Below are positions 1 to 5,531 of a stretch of DNA of 8,611 bases, one piece after another. Location: the NCBI GenBank assembly GCA_002291495.1, contig DBAE01000129.1, positions 6,215-14,825 of the forward strand. Reading direction: 5' to 3'. The first letter of the stretch is position 1. The number at the start of each line of letters is the position of its first letter. The notes under the pieces were generated by a model. That model made no database searches, was not told the DNA's origin, and was given only the letters and a program-made list of their open reading frames with translations. A program made the translations under genes and the position numbers. Origin of the DNA: Bacteriovoracaceae bacterium UBA1018. Its GTDB lineage: Bacteria > Bdellovibrionota > UBA1018.

Positions 1-655
1 AGACAATGGCACCATCTTGAGATTTGCCAATCACGAGAACTCAGTACTTTCAGATATCTACTTTCAACTTGATCGAGCTCGCGGCGAAGTACCCGATGCG
101 GATGAACTGAGAACTTGGATCAAAACCGTAACTCACTCAAGCAAGGATTCCGTTGAACAATGGAAAGGCAATCGCGATATGGTTGATCTCTGTGAGGTGG
201 TAAAACGCTTTTACTGCAGCACTCGCCTTAAGGGATCATACTCTATAAAAAAAGTTCTACCTGCCATTCTGAACGAGAGCACGTTTCTTCAGCAAAAGTA
301 TTCGAAAGCGATCTACGGAACTTCGTCGATGAAGAGCTTGAACTTTAAGAATCACACCTGGATCGTGCGTGATGAAGATGGATCCGTGAAAGATCCTTAC
401 AAGCAACTACCTCCAGTCTTTACAGACATCGACCTCACGTCTCAGCCACGCTTCTTGACTGATGAAAAACTCGCTGATGGCGGCGCTGCGATGACTGGGT
501 ATTCACGCATGCAGTTTACTCAGATGAGTAATCTTGAGATGGAGCGAGTTGCAGCGGCTCTGTTGAAGTATTGTGAGCTTGATACGCTTGCGATGGTTAT
601 GATTTGGGAGAGTTGGATGGCGGCGATCCGAAAGCACTGTAAAAAGGCCGCTTAA
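1..655 (+). CDS. DUF2779 family protein, C-terminal part (5'-partial)
   Basis: The reading frame is open from the first bases of the window (first full codon at 2) to TAA at 653-655, so the true start lies upstream. A TTG at 17 is only an internal codon. The sequence matches my knowledge of the DUF2779 domain: HFENSVL-like start (FANHENSVL), a THSSKDS segment, MVDLCEVVKRFY, KGSYSIKKVLPAILN, DPYKQLPPVF, DGGAAMTGYSRMQF and a final YCELDTLAMVMIWE. In this family the domain follows a RecB/Cas4-like or other N-terminal region, which cannot be seen here. The YCELD motif at 569-583 has the Y-x3-D spacing of the last motif of DEDDy exonucleases, consistent with an RNase H-like fold; that is inference. 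The cellular role is not established. No lesion is visible, and the next gene has its own promoter 22 bases downstream. Confidence 0.85.
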   Translation, partial: DNGTILRFANHENSVLSDIYFQLDRARGEVPDADELRTWIKTVTHSSKDSVEQWKGNRDMVDLCEVVKRFYCSTRLKGSYSIKKVLPAILNESTFLQQKYSKAIYGTSSMKSLNFKNHTWIVRDEDGSVKDPYKQLPPVFTDIDLTSQPRFLTDEKLADGGAAMTGYSRMQFTQMSNLEMERVAAALLKYCELDTLAMVMIWESWMAAIRKHCKKAA

Positions 656-676
656 TCGAATACACATCACCCCAAT

Positions 677-705
677 TTGACTACAGCACTTGGTTAAACT
701 ATACG
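677..705 (+). promoter_or_regulatory. sigma70-type promoter for the 735-1541 gene
   Basis: A -35 box TTGACT at 677-682 (5 of 6 consensus) is followed by a 17-base spacer and a -10 box TATACG at 700-705 (4 of 6). Transcription would start near 712, so an ATG/GTG upstream of that point cannot be the start codon. This supports the ATG at 735. Confidence 0.6.
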
Positions 706-734
706 ATTGCAATCAGAATCGATCAGGAGATTCA

Positions 735-1541
735 ATGGTTCAATCGCATGTAAAATCAGCGTTAATCTCGCTTGGTGTAAGCTGGGCTTTGTCTGGTATT
801 GCGCTCGCTGATCCTATCCGGCTTTCTAATCACACCGAGTACCTGCAAATCATTCGTTCGTATCTAGGTGGCTTTCTGTTTGTCGGTCATGGCAACAAAG
901 GTCAATTCAAAGATATTCCAAATACTCTCACATTAGTTGACCGCCTCGTTACCGATTACGACAAGGTCTATGGCAAAGGTAAATGGTTAGCCGTTTTTGG
1001 TGGTGATAAGTTTGATCCAAAAAAGCCAAATATTTCTCATGTACTAAAGCATCTGCACGACAGACATGGAGTACCTGTCCTAGCTGTTCACAGCGATATC
1101 GTAATTCAAATGGGTGGTGTTGACGCATATATCGATTATGTTTATTACATCCCTACGGTGACAAAACCAGTACGTGATAATTCCGGCGCTCAAGTCACTG
1201 AACAGGGTGCGCCCAAAACTAAAACGCATTGGGCAGGACTGATTAATGGGTTTCCTAAAGGAGCTACCGAATTCTATTTAGGAGATGAATTACTTCTAGG
1301 CGAGAACCCGTGGCTCAAAGGAATTGTCGCGGCAGGTGGCGGCCCAATTGGACTAGAAGAAGCTCGCTATGGATATTCTAACGGAGTGCCCCTCTACTAC
1401 ATTCGCTCTAAAGCGAAGTATACCAAAGTAAATGGGCCTTATGGATCCATTGATTCGTGGATTTCGGATCTGCTGGCGAATGAGAGCAAAGATCAGTGCC
1501 CCCATTCGCTGAGTCCCAGAAAACTTTTTATTGTTAAGTAG
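735..1541 (+). CDS. Exported protein of unknown family with Rossmann/SLOG-like motifs
   Basis: The start at ATG 735 is chosen because AGGAG at 725-729 sits 5 bases before it and the upstream promoter would start transcription near 712. The frame is open further upstream to 690, but that extension lies before the predicted transcript start. The product is 268 residues. Residues 1-25 form a Sec signal peptide: a short basic N-region, a hydrophobic core, and a likely cut after ALA before DP. The mature part has a FLFVGHGNKG stretch near residue 47, WLAVFGGDKFDP near 84, VPVLAVHSD near 115, and GIVAAGGGPIGLEEA near 204 followed by a GVPLYYI strand. Alternating strands with glycine-rich turns and a GGG-x2-G-x2-EA motif resemble nucleotide-binding Rossmann or SLOG/LOG folds. 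I do not recognise the family, and such a fold would be unusual outside the cytoplasm. It stands alone on the plus strand and converges with the 2109-1600 gene. Confidence 0.8.
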   Translation: MVQSHVKSALISLGVSWALSGIALADPIRLSNHTEYLQIIRSYLGGFLFVGHGNKGQFKDIPNTLTLVDRLVTDYDKVYGKGKWLAVFGGDKFDPKKPNISHVLKHLHDRHGVPVLAVHSDIVIQMGGVDAYIDYVYYIPTVTKPVRDNSGAQVTEQGAPKTKTHWAGLINGFPKGATEFYLGDELLLGENPWLKGIVAAGGGPIGLEEARYGYSNGVPLYYIRSKAKYTKVNGPYGSIDSWISDLLANESKDQCPHSLSPRKLFIVK

Positions 1542-1599
1542 ATCAACTAAGAATCAGGTATTCGTGTAATTCAGAAGGCTATACGGATATCTGTTCAGC

Positions 1600-2109
1600 T
1601 CAGTTCCAAACCGAAAATATCACTCCAAGGTCAATCGTATGCTGAATTCCAGTACTGACTGGAAGAAGTCGATATCCTAAACGAGGAGTTACTGAGTAGC
1701 GGGAACCCAGATTATACTTATAACCTCCGCCTACTCCTAGCCCTACGTTAGCTTCTTCTTCGAGGCCACCAATTCTGGGCGAGATACCCAAGCTTGCATC
1801 TACAAATGCACTTTTGTCCCAGAGAATATGCGATCGAACTATCCCACCAAAAAAGCTAATTACTCCACTCTTATCGCTGGGTGACTTAAAGGTGATGATA
1901 GTTGCGTCTCCTACGAATCCGAGTTCGGTATCATAAGGAGTTCCAAAGGTAAGCTCTACTCCAACTTTCGGTGCTAAAGTATTATACTGGTTCGTATTCG
2001 TACCAAATAGCACGCTTCCACCAGCCATCCAGCTGCTGGTCCATGCGAATGCACAACTTGGAGCGATAGATAGGAAGAACGATAAAAGCCAGATCGACAA
2101 TTGTCTCAT
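1600..2109 (-). CDS. Small outer-membrane beta-barrel protein
   Basis: The product is 169 residues. Residues 1-22 are a clear signal peptide, with the cut likely after CAFA before WTSS. The rest alternates polar and hydrophobic residues in short strands with glycine/aromatic-rich turns (for example VGVELTFGTPYDTELGFVGDA, VGLGVGGGYKYNLG and VTPRLGYRLLPVS). It ends in DLGVIFSVWN, close to the aromatic C-terminal strand that the BAM machinery recognises. This is typical of 8-strand OmpA/OmpW-like barrels, but no specific family is recognised. The ATG at 2109 lies 3 bases after the TAG of the upstream gene. The only Shine-Dalgarno-like bases (AGGA, 2114-2111) overlap that stop and are just one base from the ATG, so translation probably depends on coupling to the damaged upstream gene. 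A later in-frame Met would lose the signal peptide. Confidence 0.75.
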   Translation of the reverse strand: MRQLSIWLLSFFLSIAPSCAFAWTSSWMAGGSVLFGTNTNQYNTLAPKVGVELTFGTPYDTELGFVGDATIITFKSPSDKSGVISFFGGIVRSHILWDKSAFVDASLGISPRIGGLEEEANVGLGVGGGYKYNLGSRYSVTPRLGYRLLPVSTGIQHTIDLGVIFSVWN

Positions 2110-2112
2110 ATC

Positions 2113-2777
2113 CTAAAACTCATACCTCATCCCAAGCACGGGCACAATCTTGGACCCCACATCTCTACCCCGCTCCACCACCATGAGCGTCGGAGCAATC
2201 TGAAGTGCGCTCGCCTTTTCAGGTTTCCACTCATCGAATGTAAGAAGTCTAAATCCTGTGTACAGAATAGGCAGAGAAGCTGCGATGGCGATGTTTATTT
2301 TTTGATGACTCTGTTCAGTGAGTAATACAAACACGCCTGAGAAAGCTGAATTGATCCCTAGGCTAATCAGCTGTAGCTGACGGTTCTGTCGTCGAAAGGT
2401 CCTGGCCTCATCTACGCTGAGATCAGCAAGACGATTTAACGCCTCGTGATCTTGAGATTCGGCGACCGCACATGCCTTTCCCGGAGTCGTGAACATCGTA
2501 ATCAGAGCCCAGAAGCCCGCTAGTTCAAGAACCGCTTCTTCCTTTAAATTGAATTCATTTTTAGGACCTTCAATTCCTCGAACCGCAAAAAAGGTCGATG
2601 CAAGGAGGGATACCGTTTCAATTGGTGCAAGATACTCTAATCCAGTGAGCCTCTGTTGATATCCCGTAGGTGTACACTTCCATCCTTTAGGCTTAGAAAT
2701 GCGTGAGCCGACGACGCAAACAGCATCAAGGAAAGAAGAGATTGAACAAGAATCAAATAGGTTAAAAAAGGCCGCAT
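2113..2777 (-). pseudogene. Exported/membrane protein gene with an apparent frameshift after the signal peptide
   Basis: From ATG 2777 one frame encodes a convincing signal peptide (MRPFLTYLILVQSLLSLM, then LFASSAHA) and continues until TAG at 2639-2637. The body of the protein lies in a different frame: it includes LEYLAPIETVSLLASTFFAV and runs to TAG at 2115-2113. That frame can be extended up to a TTG at 2811, but its N-terminal part does not look like a secretion signal and abuts a terminator. Joining the two needs one base restored (or a -1 shift) somewhere between about 2705 and 2637. The body has about four hydrophobic segments (around LEYLAPIETVSLL, VLELAGFWALITMF, LISLGINSAFSGVFVLL and INIAIAASLPILYTGF) and ends in PVLGMRYEF. 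No family is recognised. There is no good ribosome binding site: GTG codons at 2783 and 2780 directly precede the ATG. The rebuilt product would be about 222 residues. A sequencing error is the main alternative to real decay. Confidence 0.6.
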
Positions 2778-2813
2778 CACCACTGCTTAGCAACAAGGCA
2801 GGAGATCTCAAAT

Positions 2814-2850
2814 AAAAAAGGCGTGGCGCTTAACCGCGACGCCACGCCTT
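2814..2850 (-). terminator. Rho-independent terminator after the lipoprotein gene
   Basis: A perfect 11-bp stem is formed by AAGGCGTGGCG at 2818-2828 and its complement at 2840-2850, with an 11-base loop. On the minus strand it is followed by a run of six T (2819-2814). On the plus strand the following bases (CTTATATAA) make a poorer tail, so the minus strand is the working orientation. It lies 40 bases after TAA 2893-2891, which marks that TAA as the original end of the lipoprotein gene. Confidence 0.85.
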
Positions 2851-3025
2851 CTTATATAAAAATAAATATTATGCGTCCCCCGAGGAGCTATTACTCCTTC
2901 TTAGCTACGCATCGGTAAGGATGCTTAGTTACCGGGCTGACGCGGGATGAGCCCTCATGGACTTCATCGTATACGTATCCCCAAAGTCCTGAAGGGTCGA
3001 TTCCTGCTAGCCAGGAGTCTGTTTT

Positions 3026-3298
3026 TCAATTTGGAAGTTTTGGAAGGAGCTCCCTCCGATGATTGAAGACCTCGTCATGATTAGGCAAAACCCAGTTCAG
3101 CTTGAGGTAGCCGACTTCTGCCCGGTTCAAATTTCTATAGCAGTTTGCATTTTCATAATTTTGTGGTTTGAAGCTATCGCTCCAAACTAGATCAAGCCTA
3201 TGATCCAAGATCACTTCTTTGAAATCTTTTGTTCGAACGACGAGTCTAAATCGACGATGATCATTAGGGACACCGTGCATGTCTGCGCACTCTTTCAC
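3026..3298 (-). pseudogene. Middle fragment of the interrupted lipoprotein gene
   Basis: This 90-codon stretch could be mistaken for a gene starting at GTG 3298. It has no ribosome binding site, and it is simply the part of the 3949-2891 frame between the second and third stops. Upstream of the GTG the same frame reads GKGLSIDER back to TGA 3328-3326. Downstream of its TGA the frame continues KTDSWLAGIDPSG to the ancestral stop. It encodes the first half of the DUF1566-like domain and is unlikely to be made as a separate protein. Confidence 0.6.
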
Positions 3299-3325
3299 AC
3301 GCTCATCAATCGATAATCCTTTTCC

Positions 3326-3925
3326 TCAACCACAGGGCTTAATGATCGCGGGATTATAAGCATTCAACGCAGTATAAAGCGCCTCGTATTGGTTTTCTGA
3401 CTTATTCTTTTGTGTCAACTCTGCCTTATTAGAGATGAGTTCGAGTACTTTATTCACTACGTCTTCGACCTCAGATACCACTCTGTGTTGCTCTAATTCT
3501 TCTTTTTGAGCATTGGTCACTTCACCTGGATTAGCTTTTGCAAATGCTTTTAACTTTTCAAATCGAGTCATGATTGCGTCGATATCTAAGTCGTACATCT
3601 GATCTCTCTCGTAGCTAGCAACAGAAGCTTCAGAGAGAGGCGAAAGTAACTTTGAATTAGATCCTGAAATAACTTTTCTTAAAGTACGTTTAAATACTTT
3701 CACCGGAACTTGATTTTCTGCCCCTTTGCACGCCGCTTGAGCTTCGCTAGGATTGCTACCCAGAACTGTGAGAGGATCGCACTTCCTAATTACAACATTG
3801 TCTCCACTGCGATAAAAAAGTAGAACTGCGCCATCTCCAGTCAGTCCAATATCAGCTGTGGATGCAGGCGTTCTTTGATCGACCTTTTTGTGTGAGCAAG
3901 ACGCGAAGCTTAAAGCTAATACCAC
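3326..3925 (-). CDS. Longest surviving open segment of the lipoprotein gene (possible truncated product)
   Basis: If translation restarts after the amber codon at 3943-3941, the nearest start is GTG 3925, giving 199 residues. The product would begin MVLALSFASC, so the lipobox Cys is kept but the basic N-region of the signal is lost and export would be doubtful. No Shine-Dalgarno precedes this GTG; restart would rely on the strong site at 3959-3955, about 30 bases away. The segment lacks the whole C-terminal DUF1566-like domain. It contains a run of charged, probably helical sequence (FEKLKAFAKANPGEV, KEELEQHRVVSEVEDVVNK). I regard it as a fragment of a broken gene rather than a normal gene. 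Confidence 0.35.
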   Translation of the reverse strand: MVLALSFASCSHKKVDQRTPASTADIGLTGDGAVLLFYRSGDNVVIRKCDPLTVLGSNPSEAQAACKGAENQVPVKVFKRTLRKVISGSNSKLLSPLSEASVASYERDQMYDLDIDAIMTRFEKLKAFAKANPGEVTNAQKEELEQHRVVSEVEDVVNKVLELISNKAELTQKNKSENQYEALYTALNAYNPAIIKPCG

Positions 3926-3954
3926 GACTATTGATAGACCCTATTTCATAGATT

Positions 3955-3959
3955 CTCCT
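3955..3959 (-). promoter_or_regulatory. Ribosome binding site that fixes the lipoprotein start
   Basis: AGGAG on the minus strand lies 5 bases before ATG 3949. It is the best ribosome binding site in this part of the window and shows that the original start codon was the ATG two codons before the TAG, not the GTG at 3925. Confidence 0.7.
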
Positions 3960-4031
3960 ATATGTTCCTTAAGAAAGATTAGCTGATATCAGAGAATGAT
4001 CAAGGCTGCACATTTTACCTAGCCCAATAAC

Positions 4032-4069
4032 AAAAAAGCGAAGCACCGTTCTACGGCACTTCGCTTTTT
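4032..4069 (-). terminator. Rho-independent terminator after the 5101 gene
   Basis: Arms at 4054-4066 and 4036-4048 form a 13-bp stem with a 5-base loop (4049-4053), and both sides are flanked by A/T runs. On the minus strand the two imperfect positions are G-U wobbles; on the plus strand they become A-C mismatches. It is therefore built to stop minus-strand transcription. It begins about 30 bases after the ancestral TAA at 4101-4099. Confidence 0.8.
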
Positions 4070-4098
4070 ATAGGTTTCAAAAACTAAAGATCTGCCAG

Positions 4099-4164
4099 TT
4101 ATTGGTGGGCCACCTCGTACTGATACGACATTCCAAGTGCACGAAGCTATGGACGATTACCTTT
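4099..4164 (-). pseudogene. Cut-off C-terminal tail of the 5101 gene
   Basis: After the TAA that ends the 312-residue product (4165-4163), a frame shifted by one base reads KGNRP, then TAG at 4149-4147, then LRALGMSYQYEVAHQ and TAA at 4101-4099. Removing one base from the A/T-rich run at about 4162-4171 joins this to NPYLQVI. The tail looks like real protein, ends shortly before a terminator, and would add about 22 residues. Tyr (TAC or TAT) would fit well at the TAG position. Confidence 0.5.
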
Positions 4165-5101
4165 ATTTAATAACCTGAAGATAAGGATTCTCAAATCCCA
4201 ACTCCAGCCGGGCATTTTTTCCACCCGTCGAATTACGAATCATCAGAAACTGGTTAGCCATTTGGAGACCTTTTGATGCTTCTTTCACACGGATGACCAA
4301 GTCAAATCGCGGATTTTCGGTCGTGTAGTACTTTCCAAGTGCCGTTTCCTCAAACGCAGCAGTATAGCTTTGAGCCTGCCTCGCTTTGATCGCAGCGACA
4401 GCGAGATCATATTCATCTTGAGCCTTTTTTAGGCACGACTTCTTAGACTGAATAAAAGGTTTCATACCAGTTTCGCAGTTTAACTTACCCGACATTTCGA
4501 AACGCGTTTTTGCTGCGTCTAAAAATGCCATCTGTTGATATTCTTTCAACACCCATTCTGCATCAATACGAGGTTGAATTTTGAGGCCTCCGTTGCCACC
4601 TTGCCCACCAAACACAATACTGTCCTCATCCACACTGAACATCTCGAGCGCTTCAGAAGTAGCAGGGCTCCATTGTTCGCTATTTTCATTAACGACGTAG
4701 AAGCTCGAAAGAAGATCTTTGTACCGCAAATCTACCGTTGTGTGGTCACTAAGAGTAAGAAGCGATGAAATACGAAAGAAAGTCGTTGTGCCGCTGTTTT
4801 GTAAAGCTACGGTTTCTAAATCTACGAAGAAGATTGAGAAATTCAGGCTACCTATAGTGGCGTTATTATCAAATCGAACGGATTTGACGGGTTGATCGTC
4901 AATCTTAATTCGATGCTCCCAGGGTCTAGAGATAGTCGAGATCTCGAGATGATGACCTTGAACCACCTGAGAGATACATCTGAGTTCGCCATAGCCCGAA
5001 TCTTCTGGCAGAGTAAATTCTTGCGAACAAGGTTTCACTTCAAAAGCGTGCGCAGTGGCCGTAGCTACGGTGGCTAATAGACATATCACTAAGTACTTCA
5101 T
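4163..5101 (-). CDS. Secreted protein of unknown function, probably truncated at the C terminus
   Basis: The start is ATG 5101, with AAGGG (5112-5108) 6 bases upstream and a promoter at 5128-5154. The product is 312 residues. Residues 1-19 are a signal peptide with a likely cut after AHA before FEVKPC. The mature protein starts with a beta-rich region of about 150 residues. A Gly-rich turn (FGGQGGNGG) near residues 164-172 is followed by a helical stretch with two Cys (KLNCETGMK and KKSCLKKAQDEYD). The four Cys of the mature chain suggest disulfides in the periplasm or outside the cell. The end, LELGFENPYLQVIK, is strand-like and appears cut short by a one-base insertion. It is a single-gene unit with its own promoter and terminator. 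I do not recognise the family. Confidence 0.75.
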   Translation of the reverse strand: MKYLVICLLATVATATAHAFEVKPCSQEFTLPEDSGYGELRCISQVVQGHHLEISTISRPWEHRIKIDDQPVKSVRFDNNATIGSLNFSIFFVDLETVALQNSGTTTFFRISSLLTLSDHTTVDLRYKDLLSSFYVVNENSEQWSPATSEALEMFSVDEDSIVFGGQGGNGGLKIQPRIDAEWVLKEYQQMAFLDAAKTRFEMSGKLNCETGMKPFIQSKKSCLKKAQDEYDLAVAAIKARQAQSYTAAFEETALGKYYTTENPRFDLVIRVKEASKGLQMANQFLMIRNSTGGKNARLELGFENPYLQVIK

Positions 5102-5127
5102 ATCGATCCCTTCGTGTGGATCGAGTA

Positions 5128-5154
5128 CATATAAAATTGGACTTATTTTGTCAA
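5128..5154 (-). promoter_or_regulatory. sigma70-type promoter for the 5101 gene
   Basis: On the minus strand a perfect -35 TTGACA (5154-5149) is followed either by TATATG (5133-5128, 15-base spacer) or TATGTA (5131-5126, 17-base spacer). The expected transcript start is near 5120, just upstream of the ribosome binding site. It separates this gene from the operon ending at 5172, although no terminator is visible between them. Confidence 0.6.
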
Positions 5155-5171
5155 CTATATTTATGTAATAA

Positions 5172-5531
5172 TCACACTAATGGCAGCGCAAATAATACAG
5201 CACCCGCCGCAAACAGAGCGCTAAGCACATGAAGTAAGGGATTATTATAGCGTAAGAATATAAACTGCTCGATGAGTCGTCCCACCCAAAACAGACTCAT
5301 CCCAAGCATGAAGGCTCGCCCCAAAGGACTCGAAACGAGCTCCTCAGGATAAAGAAGACAAAGAAGCCCAACGCCGAAGGCGATATAAATCAGCCGTAGA
5401 TTCAGGATCTGAATAATCGCGCGCGTAGGCACATTCACTTTCTTTAACTCGGTATCCCAACGAAACATCTTCCAGAAAAACATATGAAAAACTGCAAACC
5501 CAAATGAATGAATTGCACACGCGATTAACAT
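5172..5531 (-). CDS. Small integral membrane protein
   Basis: The product is 119 residues with about four hydrophobic segments: residues 1-20, 40-61, 72-92 and 98-119. Between the first and second lies a basic/aromatic loop (FFWKMFRWDTELKKVNVP). There is no signal peptide cut and no catalytic motif I can name. A His in the first segment (HMFFW) and the RWDTEL loop look like conserved family positions, but I do not recognise the family with certainty. Its ATG overlaps the stop of the Nudix gene by 7 bases (ATGTTAA), so its translation is probably coupled to that gene. A GGGG run about 9 bases upstream can serve as ribosome binding site. It ends the operon. Confidence 0.8.
   Translation of the reverse strand: MLIACAIHSFGFAVFHMFFWKMFRWDTELKKVNVPTRAIIQILNLRLIYIAFGVGLLCLLYPEELVSSPLGRAFMLGMSLFWVGRLIEQFIFLRYNNPLLHVLSALFAAGAVLFALPLV

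Larger units (their letters stand above)
2891..3949 (-). pseudogene. Lipoprotein with C-terminal DUF1566/Lcl-like domain, interrupted by three in-frame stops
   Basis: A strong Shine-Dalgarno (AGGAG, 3959-3955) lies 5 bases before ATG 3949. The frame from there is ATG AAA TAG, then GLSIVVVLALSFASC. Apart from the TAG at codon 3 (3943-3941) this is a textbook lipoprotein signal with the lipobox Cys at codon 18. The same frame stays coding-like to TAA 2893-2891, 352 residues in all, and is broken twice more by TGA at codon 208 (3328-3326) and codon 308 (3028-3026). No frameshift is needed. Codons 18-207 encode a mostly helical, charged region. From about codon 213 the pattern resembles DUF1566/Lcl C-terminal domains: a Cys near 221, LVWSD near 254-258, NCYRNL with Cys 270, WVLPNHDEV near 286-294, TDSWLAG after codon 309, SGLWGYVYD, and a final HPYRCV with Cys 347. 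The domain assignment comes from motif order only. A terminator follows. Confidence 0.7.

Noticed and set aside
690..734. Upstream ATG at 690 for the exported protein
   Set aside because: It lies inside the promoter spacer, before the predicted transcript start, and would bury the signal peptide.
2113..2811. Start at TTG 2811 giving a 232-residue protein
   Set aside because: The extra N terminus is not signal-like, has no ribosome binding site and begins right beside the T-run of a terminator. The ATG at 2777 in the other frame gives a clear signal peptide.
2850..3025. A possible non-coding RNA between the terminator and the 3026 segment
   Set aside because: The minus strand translates in the same frame as the lipoprotein gene into a sensible domain end (TDSWLAG to YRCVAKKE), so it is coding remnant rather than an RNA gene.
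3326..3328. TGA at codon 208 as a selenocysteine codon
   Set aside because: No hairpin resembling a bacterial SECIS is visible just downstream, there is no redox-type Cys/Sec motif, and the same gene has a further TGA and a TAG.
3960..4031. Promoter for the lipoprotein gene
   Set aside because: Only a weak TTGATC ... TAATCT pair with a 16-base spacer is visible; the match is too poor to annotate.
4072..4165. Plus-strand open stretch reading DLPVIGGPPRTDTTFQVHEAMDDYLYLIT
   Set aside because: It has no start codon with a ribosome binding site and is the complement of the coding-like tail of the minus-strand gene.
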